Below, piece by piece: positions 17,223 to 25,383 of a stretch of DNA of 64,000 bases. A program made the translations under genes and the position numbers. Numbering within the stretch: position 1 is the stretch's first letter; each line of letters begins with the position of its first letter. The notes under the pieces were generated by a model. The model saw only the letters and a list, made by a program, of their open reading frames with translations, did no database searches and was not told the DNA's origin. The stretch is from Comamonas avium (GTDB taxonomy: Bacteria; Pseudomonadota; Gammaproteobacteria; Burkholderiales; Burkholderiaceae_C): contig NZ_JACSQK010000003.1 in assembly GCF_014836675.1 (NCBI RefSeq), positions 306,763-370,762 on the forward strand, read 5' to 3'.

Positions 17223-19721
17223 TCAAGCCTGGGCATCAGCGCTTTGCGGTGCCTTGAACCCACGCAGGCGCAAGGCATTGCCCAGAACAAAGACGCTGGA
17301 TAAAGCCATGGCACCTGCCGCATATATGGGTGACAGCAATACGCCATAGGCGGGGTAGAGGACGCCAGCGGCCACGGGAATCAACAGGGTGTTGTAAGCA
17401 AACGCCCAGAAGAGATTCTGGTGAATATTTCCAATCGTGGCTTTTGACAGGGCAATGGCGTTGGGGACGCCTTGCAGGCTGCCGGACATCAATACGACGT
17501 CAGCGGCCTCTATGGCCACATCTGTGCCCGTTCCAATCGCCAGGCCCACATCAGCAACCGCCAGTGCTGGGGCATCGTTGATGCCGTCACCGACAAACGC
17601 TACATGACCATGTGCCTGCTTCAGGCGCTCGATGGTCTGAACTTTGCCCTCGGGCATCACCTCGGCCACCACCTCGTCAATACCGAGCTTGGCGGCAATA
17701 GCTTGCGCGGTGCGCTGGTTGTCGCCGGTGATCATGATGACCTTGAGGCCCAGTGCGTGCAGTGCAGCAATGGCATCTGGCGTACTCGCTTTGATGGGGT
17801 CTGCAACGGCAACCACTGCAGCCAGCTTGCCATCCACCGCAACGTACAGGGGGGATTTGCCTTCTGCTGCCAAACGTTGTGCGGTGCTGTCAAACACGGT
17901 GACGTCCAAGCTCAGTGAACGCATGTAGCGGTCGGCGCCCACTTCAACGCGCTGGCCGTCAGCGATGGCGTGCACGCCCATGCCCGTGATGGATTCAAAG
18001 TCAGTCAGCTCAGGCAGCGTAAGGCCCTCTTGCTGCGCCGCCTCTACGATGGCGCGGGCGATGGGGTGCTCCGAGCGAGACTCCACAGCCGCCATGAGCG
18101 CCAGCACTTGTGCGCGCTCAAAGCCTTGCAGCACTTCCAGATCGGTCAATGCGGGGCGCCCTTCGGTCAGGGTGCCGGTTTTGTCAACGGCAATCGCCTT
18201 GGCGTTCTTGAGCAGCTGCAAGGCTTCGCCTTTGCGAAACAAGATGCCCAGCTCTGCGCCGCGCCCAGTGCCCACCATGATGGAGGTCGGGGTAGCCAGT
18301 CCCATGGCGCATGGGCAGGCAATGATCAGAACCGCCACAGCGTTGACCAGTGCGAAGCTCAGCGCGGGGGATGGGCCAAACACCAGCCATACGAGAAACG
18401 TCAGCAAAGCTGCGCCGATGACCGCTGGCACAAACCATAAAGTGACTTTGTCCACCACCGCCTGAATAGGCAGCTTGGCCCCCTGGGCTTGCTCGACCAG
18501 ACGGATGATCTGGGCCAGCACGGTATGCCCGCCGACAGCGGTTGCCTGCATGGTGAAGGCACCTTTTTGGTTGACGGTGCCGCCGACCAGCGAACTGCTG
18601 GGGATTTTCTCGACAGGAACAGGCTCGCCGGTAATCATGGACTCGTCCACATAGCTTCGGCCTTCCAGCACGGTGCCGTCCACAGGTACACGTTCGCCGG
18701 GGCGCACTTCGACTGTGTCGCCAGTCACCACTTCTGCCAGCGCAATGTCCATGCGCTGGCCATTGCGGATGACGTGTGCTGTCTTGGCTTGCAGTCCGAC
18801 CAGCCTCTGGATGGCTTGCGAGGTACGCCCTTTGGCGCGAGCTTCCAGAAAACGACCCAGCAATATCAGGGCCACAATGACCGCTGCCGCCTCATAGTAG
18901 ACATTGACGGTGCCTGCGGGCAGCAGGTGGGGCAGGAACGTTGCCACGACCGAATACATATACGCAGCCAAAGTGCCAACGGCCACCAGGGAGTTCATAT
19001 CCGGGGCGGCCCGCAGCAGGGCGGGAATGCCCTTGAGATAAAACCGGCGACCGGGGATCAGCAGCACGAGGGTGGTCAACGCAAACTGCAAATACCAGCT
19101 CGCTTGCATGCCCAAAGAGGTCATGACCCAATGGTGCATGGCCGGAATCATGTGGGAGCCCATTTCCAGCACAAAGACCGGCAGCGCCAGCACCGTGGCA
19201 ATCAGCAGGTCGCGTTGCAGGGCTGCGCGCTCTGCATCTTTCTGCGCAGTGGCAGCCTCATCGGTATTTTGTGCAAAGGCGTCGATGGCCCGGCCCGGAT
19301 AGCCGGCCTTTTCGAGCGCGGCCAGCAGATGCTCTACTGGCGCCACGCCGCGCACCGTTGCCCGCTCGGTGGCCAGATTCACGCTGGCTTCAGAGACACC
19401 GGGGACTGCCTTGAGGGCCCGTTCGACGCGCCCCACGCAGGAGGCGCAGGTCATGCCCTCGATGGCCAGCTCTGTGGTGCGGGCGGGTACTTCGTAGCCA
19501 GCTTTTTCGATGGTGTGAACGACAGCCATGATGTCCAGACCGCCATTCGATGCAAGATGAACCCGCTCGGTGGCTAAGTTGACAGACACCTGGTCAATAC
19601 CGCTGAGTTTGCGCAGTGCCGATTCAACCCTGCCGACACAGCTGGCACAGCTCATGCCTTCGACAGGCAGGCTGATCTCTGCGGCACGGGACAGGCTTTG
19701 ATTTTGACTTGGCTGGTTCAT
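17223..19721 (-). CDS. copA: Cu(I)-exporting P1B-type ATPase CopA
   Basis: This inner-membrane copper exporter of 832 residues has two N-terminal HMA domains (GMSCASC near residue 20 and GMTCASC near residue 90). Membrane segments follow. The actuator TGE loop lies in [12 protein letters not shown]. The membrane CPC metal site is in [11 protein letters not shown], the phosphorylation site is DKTGTLTEG, the nucleotide-domain HP motif is SEHPIARAI and the hinge is [10 protein letters not shown]. All catalytic motifs are present. Length and order match the CopA/ActP family. It is the first gene of the copA-cueR unit, preceded by a 19-bp-spacer promoter, and it works with CopZ to pump Cu(I) to the periplasm. 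Confidence 0.95.
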   Translation of the reverse strand: MNQPSQNQSLSRAAEISLPVEGMSCASCVGRVESALRKLSGIDQVSVNLATERVHLASNGGLDIMAVVHTIEKAGYEVPARTTELAIEGMTCASCVGRVERALKAVPGVSEASVNLATERATVRGVAPVEHLLAALEKAGYPGRAIDAFAQNTDEAATAQKDAERAALQRDLLIATVLALPVFVLEMGSHMIPAMHHWVMTSLGMQASWYLQFALTTLVLLIPGRRFYLKGIPALLRAAPDMNSLVAVGTLAAYMYSVVATFLPHLLPAGTVNVYYEAAAVIVALILLGRFLEARAKGRTSQAIQRLVGLQAKTAHVIRNGQRMDIALAEVVTGDTVEVRPGERVPVDGTVLEGRSYVDESMITGEPVPVEKIPSSSLVGGTVNQKGAFTMQATAVGGHTVLAQIIRLVEQAQGAKLPIQAVVDKVTLWFVPAVIGAALLTFLVWLVFGPSPALSFALVNAVAVLIIACPCAMGLATPTSIMVGTGRGAELGILFRKGEALQLLKNAKAIAVDKTGTLTEGRPALTDLEVLQGFERAQVLALMAAVESRSEHPIARAIVEAAQQEGLTLPELTDFESITGMGVHAIADGQRVEVGADRYMRSLSLDVTVFDSTAQRLAAEGKSPLYVAVDGKLAAVVAVADPIKASTPDAIAALHALGLKVIMITGDNQRTAQAIAAKLGIDEVVAEVMPEGKVQTIERLKQAHGHVAFVGDGINDAPALAVADVGLAIGTGTDVAIEAADVVLMSGSLQGVPNAIALSKATIGNIHQNLFWAFAYNTLLIPVAAGVLYPAYGVLLSPIYAAGAMALSSVFVLGNALRLRGFKAPQSADAQA

Positions 19722-19753
19722 GTTCTTTACTCATGCTCATTGCAATGGTGCGT

Positions 19754-19784
19754 AGCGTAAAGGTTGACATCATTGGAAGGTCAA
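19754..19784 (-). promoter_or_regulatory. CueR-type promoter of copA (19-bp spacer)
   Basis: On the minus strand, TTGACC (complement of 19779-19784) and TACGCT (complement of 19754-19759) are separated by exactly 19 bp. TTGAC and GTCAA form a dyad within this interval. The arrangement and the TTGACCTTCC start match MerR/CueR-activated promoters and the copZ promoter at 16332. Confidence 0.75.
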
Positions 19785-19804
19785 GCGCAGGGGGTAAAAA
19801 ATAA

Positions 19805-19833
19805 CCTTCCTTCCTTCCTTCCTTCCTTCCTTC
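19805..19833. repeat. Tetranucleotide microsatellite (CCTT)7
   Basis: Seven tandem CCTT units plus one base, then a T-rich tract. It lies about 21 bp upstream of the copA -35 element (GGAA repeats when read with copA). Slippage here would alter the upstream promoter region without touching coding sequence. Confidence 0.9.
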
Positions 19834-20088
19834 TTTTTTCTAGTCTGTCTGGCATGGCATGGGCGGCAGAGCGGGCAGCGTGCAGCAGCCACAACCAGTG
19901 CATGACAACTTTTTGCCAGCACGGGTACGCCAAAAATCACAAAAACACATGCTGTGCAGCCTGGGTACAAGCTTTGCGGTGGCCGGTCAGCAAGCCCGTC
20001 TTGATGCCTGCAGGAGGTGCGTGGTCATGACTTTACGGTACATGCGGGCATGGGCCTTGTTTTTAAAGACACAGGTGCCTGGGATGCT

Positions 20089-21267
20089 TTATGGCAACCA
20101 TGGGCCGATCAGTGCTGCCGTGCCAAGCCCGCCTGCACCGGCTGCGCAGGCCATGGCATAAGGCTGCTGTGCCGTGGCGCAGTGGCTCCAGGTGGCGAGG
20201 GCGCGCACAAACGCGATGGCTGCAGATGCGCCAATGGGGTGGCCGCGCGCCAGGCCGCCGCCTGCGGGGTTGAGCTGCTCGCTGCGTAGTCCCAGCGCAC
20301 GGGCAAAGAGCAAGCCTTGAACGGCAAAAGCATCGTGCAGTTCGACGTTGCTCAATGCCTGCGCACTCAGTGCGTGGCGCTGCAGCAAGTGCTGAGCGGC
20401 GATATGTGCGCACAGAAGTGGTGCTTCAGGGGCTGCGCCCAGGTTGCTGGCACCTAGCCATGCCGCTTTGGGCTGCAAGTTCCAGCGTTTACAGGCCTGC
20501 GGGCTGGCCAGCAACACCAGTGCTGCGCCATCCGCCTGTGCAGAAATGGCCACAGCCTGCAAGCTGCAATCAATGCGGGCAGCCGAGTGGATGCCTCGCA
20601 CCACAGGCATGCGTGCCACGCGCTGTGCTTGCAATGAACGGGGATAAACGTCTTGCGTGATGCCGGCAATGGGGACGATCTCTTGCATCAGCTGCGCCGC
20701 GTGGGATACGGCACGTTCGTGGCTGGCAATGGCATAGCGGTTTTGTTCAGCGCGGCTGATCTGCATGCGCTGGGCCACGGCCGCTGCGGCATCGAGCATG
20801 TCGGGGTCACGCTCGGGCCACGGGCTGAAAGCGGGTTGCAGGTAGGCCTGCGCAGGCTGGTCCGCGTTCAACGGGCGGTGCATGCGCAGCGGTGCGCGGC
20901 TCCACGCTTCGACACCGCCAGCGATGACGATGTCTGCATGACCCAGTGCCAGCCAGCCACAGGCCAGCGTGATGGCGTCCAGGCCCGAGCAGCACTGGGT
21001 GTCCACCGTGACGGCAGGCACCGATTGCGGCAATCCTGCGGCCAGCGCCAGCAGCCTTGCGGGGTTGCCGCCTGCGGCCAGGGCATTGCCAATGACCACG
21101 CCATCGACGGCATGCGCTGGCACGCCACTTTGCTGCAGCAAATGCTGCAGCACAGGCGCTGCCAGGGCGTGGGGCGACAGTGCTTTGAAGGCCCCGTTGA
21201 CAGGCACCACCGGCGTGCGCGCGCAGCCCACAATGGGCCATGCGGTGGTGGCTGGATTTATCGCCAT
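20089..21267 (-). CDS. Thiolase-family acetyl-CoA acyltransferase (YhfS-like)
   Basis: This thiolase of 392 residues probably makes or cleaves a 3-ketoacyl-CoA. The nucleophile is C92 in DTQCCSGLDAI. The general-base His is in ARGHPIGASAA, and the second catalytic Cys is in CAAGAGGLG near the C terminus. VELHDAFAVQ replaces the usual NEAFA motif. It is the last gene of a four-gene overlapping operon with bioB, bioY and an acyl-CoA ligase, and its first codons overlap the ligase by 10 bp. The same trio (bioY, ligase, thiolase) is the biotin-repressed yhfU-yhfT-yhfS operon in Bacillus subtilis, so a role in using a biotin precursor or related acid is likely. The exact reaction is not established. 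Confidence 0.85.
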   Translation of the reverse strand: MAINPATTAWPIVGCARTPVVPVNGAFKALSPHALAAPVLQHLLQQSGVPAHAVDGVVIGNALAAGGNPARLLALAAGLPQSVPAVTVDTQCCSGLDAITLACGWLALGHADIVIAGGVEAWSRAPLRMHRPLNADQPAQAYLQPAFSPWPERDPDMLDAAAAVAQRMQISRAEQNRYAIASHERAVSHAAQLMQEIVPIAGITQDVYPRSLQAQRVARMPVVRGIHSAARIDCSLQAVAISAQADGAALVLLASPQACKRWNLQPKAAWLGASNLGAAPEAPLLCAHIAAQHLLQRHALSAQALSNVELHDAFAVQGLLFARALGLRSEQLNPAGGGLARGHPIGASAAIAFVRALATWSHCATAQQPYAMACAAGAGGLGTAALIGPWLP

Positions 21268-22766
21268 GGCTGTAAGTGGGGCGAAGGGCGCCCTTGGTGG
21301 GCTGCCTGCAGGGTGGCCAGCAATGTCTCATGGTCTGTCTTGCCGCTGCGTGTCTGGGGCCATGGACCTTGCCAGACCCACCACCGCCGGGGCGCTTTGT
21401 AAGCATCCAGAGTGCTGCGGCACCATTGCACGAGCGCCAAAGCGCCCGGCCAAGGTTCAGCGGCTGCTGCATCGGGGGTGCGCCACTGCAAGACGGCGTG
21501 CACCTGTGTGCCGCGCAAGGTATCAGGCAATGCCTGTACGCTGGCGTGGGCCACGTCAGGGTGGCTGAGCAGGTGTTGCTCCACCTCTTCGGGGAACAGG
21601 TTTTTTCCCTTGGTGACCAGCATGCGTTTTTCGCGCCCATACAGATGCAGTTGCCCGTTTGCGTCGATACGGCCCATGTCTCTGACGGACAGCCAGGGCC
21701 CTGACTGCTGTGCAGCAGAGCCGTCTGCAGCATGTACATAGTCCATGAACTGCATAGGACTGCGCACCCAGATGGGTTGTGCCTGGGTGGTTTCAGCGCT
21801 GTGCTCGGGGTGCTGGGCAGCGCGCAGCTGCACGTTGCTAAAGGGCTGGCCTACCGCTTGCGCAGGGGTGTCGGCCCGGGCCTCCATCCATGTGATGAAG
21901 CTGGCCTCTGATGCCCCGTAAAACTCAATGATGCGTGCCTGTGGAAAGAGGGCTTTGAGTGCGCCAGAGTGCTCCCGCAGCCAGCGTGCGCCACTGATCA
22001 GTACCAGTTTGACTTGGGGCTGCGGGGGCAGCGCATGGCGCTGTGCGTACTGCAGCACCAGCAGCAGCTGGCTGGGCACAGCCACCACAGCGCATGCGCT
22101 TGTGGATGCCACGTCCAGCAAGGTCTGTGCGACAGAAAACTGGTTTTGCACCGTGGCACCTGTGCCCATCCAGATGCCCATCAAGGCACCAAACAGGAAC
22201 AGAGAATGCGTCATCTGCCCGGGCGAGAGGATGTGCTGGTGCATGTCCTGCCCCAGGTCCGCTAGGCCCACGCGAAAGCTTTCTGCCCATGACAGGTGAT
22301 GGCGTCTGAAGCCCTTGGGCTGGCCTGTGCTGCCCGAGGTAAAACCCACGTAAAACGGCTGAAGCTGTGCGGGCGTATCCGGGGGGGCGGCAGGCAGGCT
22401 GGTCAGGCTGGCCTGTACGGCATGCAGCACGTGATCGGGCCACTGTGCATCGCCAATGGCAGCACAGCGCCCGCTGCAGTTGGTGGCCAAAAACTCGATG
22501 ACCATTTCGCACGCGCTCAGGTGCATGGGCAGCAGCGGCGTGTGCCCTGGAGCCTGGCGCTCAATGTCTGCTGCGCGCGTTTGTACCAGCGCATGCAACT
22601 GGGCATAGCTCCATTGCTGGGTGTCGCAGCGCAAAGCCGTGGCCTCACCCTGCGTGCCAGCCCAGTAAGCCAGTGGGCCGTGCATGGTCTGGAAGGCGGC
22701 AGGCAGTGCGTGGATGCCGCCTGCCGCATCAAACGGCAAGGCTGGCGCAGGCCTCAGGCATGGCAT
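21258..22766 (-). CDS. AMP-binding acyl-CoA ligase (YhfT-like)
   Basis: This ATP-dependent carboxylate-CoA ligase has about 502 residues from ATG 22766 (MPCLRPAPAL). That start overlaps the bioY stop by 13 bp. The longer frame would add 22 residues from inside bioY. Motifs are the P-loop FTSGSTGQPKG, EFYGASEAS (A5), the YGREKRMLVTKGKNLFPEEVE hinge and the C-terminal catalytic lysine in RSGKTD. The core is shorter and more divergent than in fatty-acid ligases, as in YhfT. The context with bioB, bioY and a thiolase suggests activation of an acid feeding biotin synthesis, perhaps pimelate or a longer dicarboxylate. The substrate is inferred, not shown. Confidence 0.85.
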   Translation of the reverse strand: MPCLRPAPALPFDAAGGIHALPAAFQTMHGPLAYWAGTQGEATALRCDTQQWSYAQLHALVQTRAADIERQAPGHTPLLPMHLSACEMVIEFLATNCSGRCAAIGDAQWPDHVLHAVQASLTSLPAAPPDTPAQLQPFYVGFTSGSTGQPKGFRRHHLSWAESFRVGLADLGQDMHQHILSPGQMTHSLFLFGALMGIWMGTGATVQNQFSVAQTLLDVASTSACAVVAVPSQLLLVLQYAQRHALPPQPQVKLVLISGARWLREHSGALKALFPQARIIEFYGASEASFITWMEARADTPAQAVGQPFSNVQLRAAQHPEHSAETTQAQPIWVRSPMQFMDYVHAADGSAAQQSGPWLSVRDMGRIDANGQLHLYGREKRMLVTKGKNLFPEEVEQHLLSHPDVAHASVQALPDTLRGTQVHAVLQWRTPDAAAAEPWPGALALVQWCRSTLDAYKAPRRWWVWQGPWPQTRSGKTDHETLLATLQAAHQGRPSPHLQPWR

Positions 22767-23347
22767 GACGTGCGACCCCCCATGCGCCAGTCCGGCATGG
22801 CCTTGGCTACGCTGTGCACAATGGCGGCACACAGCAGCGCCTTGATCAGGTCGCCGGGTACAAACGCCAGGTCAATCCATATCGCTTGTTGCAGTGTCAA
22901 CTTGGCAAACAGCATCAAGCCTGCAATGCCCAGCAGGTGCAAAAACACAATGCCGCCGAGCGCTGATGCGATGAAAGCGCTGGTTGCTGCCCGGCGTGGG
23001 CTGTGTACGGGCAGCCAGCGCATCAGCCAGCCGGTGACGCCAGCGGCCAGTGCGTATCCAACCAGATAGCCTGATGACGGTGTCAGGAAGACGCCCATGC
23101 CACCCCGCCCGCCTGCAAGCAAGGGCAGGCCCGCAGCGACAGCAATCAGGAACAGGGTGATGGCCTGAAAGCCGCGCAAACCGCCCAGCAGGCAGCCAGC
23201 CAGCATGACGCCCAGTGACTGCAAGGTAATGGGAACGCCAAAGGGCAGATCAATCTTGGGCACCAGGCCCAGTACCGCCATCAGTGCGGCGAAGAGTCCC
23301 ACATAGGCGACCGATGTCGCATGGTGTCGGCTCAGTGGTGCAGACAT
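22754..23347 (-). CDS. bioY: Biotin transporter BioY
   Basis: This is the S component (substrate-binding membrane subunit) of an ECF-type biotin transporter, 197 residues and about six membrane helices. The BioY hallmarks PFGVPITLQSLGVMLAG and GxxGMGVFLTPSSGYLVGY are present, as is a WIDLAFVPGDLIKALLCA C-terminal helix. The ATG at 23347 (MSAPLSRHH) is chosen over an upstream start inside bioB. It lies 13 bp after bioB and overlaps the ligase gene. No bioM or bioN is nearby, so it would act alone or share a general ECF module. Confidence 0.93.
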   Translation of the reverse strand: MSAPLSRHHATSVAYVGLFAALMAVLGLVPKIDLPFGVPITLQSLGVMLAGCLLGGLRGFQAITLFLIAVAAGLPLLAGGRGGMGVFLTPSSGYLVGYALAAGVTGWLMRWLPVHSPRRAATSAFIASALGGIVFLHLLGIAGLMLFAKLTLQQAIWIDLAFVPGDLIKALLCAAIVHSVAKAMPDWRMGGRTSCHA

Positions 23348-23360
23348 GGCGTACTTTCTT

Positions 23361-24440
23361 TCACGCTTGGCTGGGTGTGCCAGTGGAGGCACCGCGCAGG
23401 CCAAGTTTTTGCATCAGGGCTTTGTCGGCGTCAAAGCTGGGGTTGCCGGTGACCAGTAGCTTGTCGCCGTAGAAGATGGAGTTGGCTCCGGCAAGAAAGC
23501 ACAGCGTCTGAACCGTCTCGCCCAGTTGCTGGCGGCCTGCAGACAGGCGTACACGGGCTTGCGGCATGGTGATGCGAGCAAGTGCAATCACGCGCACAAA
23601 GTCCAGCGGGTCAACGGGTTCGCTGTCTGCCAGCGGAGTGCCTGGCACGCGCACCAGGCTGTTGATGGGAACGGAGTCCGGGTAGGGCTGCATATTGGCC
23701 AGCTGCGCAATCAGGCCCGCACGGTGCACGGGCAATTCGCCCATGCCAATGATGCCGCCGCAGCACACGCTGATGCCTGAATCGCGCACGGCCTGCAGCG
23801 TGTCCAGGCGGTCCTGATACTGGCGCGTGCTGACCACGTCCTGGTAGTACTCGGGGGCTGTGTCCAGGTTGTGGTTGTAGTAGTCCAGGCCGGCAGCGCG
23901 CAATGACTGGGCCTGATGGGGCTGGAGCATGCCCAGCGTGGCGCAGGTCTGAAGGCCCAGGCTTTTAACCTCAGCGATGAGTGCGCCCATTTTTTCAATG
24001 TCGCGATCCTTGGGCGCTCGCCAGGCGGCCCCCATGCAAAAGCGTGAGGCTCCGGCATCTTTGGCGGCCTGCGCTGCGCTGCGCACCGCATCAATGTCCA
24101 TCAACTTCTGTGCTTGCACCCCGGTGTCAAATTCTGCGGACTGCGGGCAATAACCGCAGTTTTCCGGGCACCCGCCGGTTTTGACTGACAGCAGCGTTGC
24201 CAGCTCAATTTCATTGGCTGGCCAGTGGGCGCGGTGCACCTGCTGCGCTTGAAAGAGCAAATCCATCAGCGGCAAATCCAGCAACGCCTGAATGGCAGGA
24301 ATCGACCATGTGGATGGCTGCTTGCTGGCAGGTAAATCACTGGCTGCCCGGTGCAGCACGATGGGCTGAGACTGTGCGTGGCCTGCTTCGGATGCGCAGT
24401 GGAGAGCGGTGGTGTTGGACATGGCAATGGAAAGTGGCAA
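23361..24440 (-). CDS. bioB: Biotin synthase BioB (radical SAM)
   Basis: This enzyme converts dethiobiotin to biotin by inserting sulfur. Its 359 residues carry the radical-SAM cluster motif C91-x3-C95-x2-C98 ([10 protein letters not shown]), the YNHNLDT motif, the [2Fe-2S] ligand [10 protein letters not shown] and the R ligand region RLSAGRQ. The first 45 residues are a variable extension. An alternative ATG at 24422 would remove six residues. It leads the operon bioB-bioY-ligase-thiolase. The other biotin genes (bioF, bioA, bioD) are absent from the window. Control by biotin (BirA or BioR) is likely, but I could not identify an operator by eye. Confidence 0.96.
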   Translation of the reverse strand: MPLSIAMSNTTALHCASEAGHAQSQPIVLHRAASDLPASKQPSTWSIPAIQALLDLPLMDLLFQAQQVHRAHWPANEIELATLLSVKTGGCPENCGYCPQSAEFDTGVQAQKLMDIDAVRSAAQAAKDAGASRFCMGAAWRAPKDRDIEKMGALIAEVKSLGLQTCATLGMLQPHQAQSLRAAGLDYYNHNLDTAPEYYQDVVSTRQYQDRLDTLQAVRDSGISVCCGGIIGMGELPVHRAGLIAQLANMQPYPDSVPINSLVRVPGTPLADSEPVDPLDFVRVIALARITMPQARVRLSAGRQQLGETVQTLCFLAGANSIFYGDKLLVTGNPSFDADKALMQKLGLRGASTGTPSQA

Positions 24441-25383
24441 AGACTTTTTCCATTCTGGAGCAACCCGGCGAAATGCAAAACGCTGCTGGCTGGCGTTGCT
24501 GTTTTCTTGTACTTGGTGGGTTTTTGTGGGGTTTGTGGGTGAAATTAGCGCTTTTTAAGCGACGTTATTGTTTTTCAATTTTCGCAAAAATGTTTTGTCG
24601 TTATCTTGGTGTGATCTGTCTGTAAAAAGCTTTATTTCGGCGGGAGTAAAAAATCAGGGTTACAAATCCTGCGAAAGCTATTTTTGAATTTGAGTGCTGA
24701 TGCATGTTTTTTGATGGTGTTTTGATTGCTTTTGGTTGGTTTTGCTGTTGCATGTCTTTTTGGTTTTTTTGATTAGTTGATTCGTTTGTAAGGTTTTTTA
24801 CATTTTTGAGGGGGGTGTTGCTGGGCTGGTTTTTGATGGGGAGGGTGACCTTGTGCGGCAGGCCTGCTGGCTGCAATGTGTACACAGAGTTAGAAAACAT
24901 GAGCTGTTAGCGCTTGATGAAAAATGTTTTCAAAGTGTTTTGTATTTGAAAAGACCAGTGCGTAAGCGCTGGAAGCTCTCTTTTTTGTTATGCATGGAGC
25001 CCTGCCAGCCTTTGCCCGGTGCGAGGGGGCGTGAAGCCGCCTTGTGTACGCAGGCGAGGTTGCGAGGGCGCTGCTGCCTGCGGTGCTGGGCGCGTTGGGT
25101 GTATGTGGCGCATGCCCAGCACAACGCAGTGTGTGGCGGGGGTAATGCGGTCGCGGTGAATGGCCGTGCGCTAGGCAGGTGCGCTTTCGCCCAAGCAGGG
25201 GCATGGGCGCTTGCGTCAGATTTTTGCGACAAGTGCGCCGCGTATTTACAAAGTCTTTACAATGCGATCGATTATGCAATTGAGACTTGTTATCAGTTGC
25301 ATTGCCTGCCAGCCAAACGGTGTTTTTCCGTTCTAGCCACAGCAATTACTGGCAGCTCCTAGCAAGCGCACCGTGCGGTTTCT
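24441..25383. other. 943-bp AT-rich, strand-asymmetric intergenic region
   Basis: No convincing gene is present. From about 24500 to 24860 the plus strand is dominated by T and G, with long T runs and few C residues, and the GC content is far below the flanks. From about 25000 to 25220 the composition returns to normal. A 99-codon minus-strand frame at 24601-24900 exists but has low-complexity Asn/Gln/Lys-rich content and no family resemblance. The region separates the divergent bioB operon and siderophore-receptor operon and should hold both promoters and possibly a long bioB leader. Confidence 0.5.
25274..25302. promoter_or_regulatory. Candidate Fur-type operator upstream of the siderophore receptor
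   Basis: ATGCAA (25274-25279) and TTGCAT (25297-25302) form a perfect 6-bp inverted repeat. Between them, TTGAGACTTGTTATCA resembles a degenerate Fur box. The position, about 80-110 bp upstream of the receptor gene, fits iron repression. The match to consensus is modest. Confidence 0.35.

Noticed and set aside
24601-24900. 99-codon minus-strand open frame
   Set aside because: Low-complexity Asn/Gln/Lys content in an AT-rich tract, with no ribosome site or family match.
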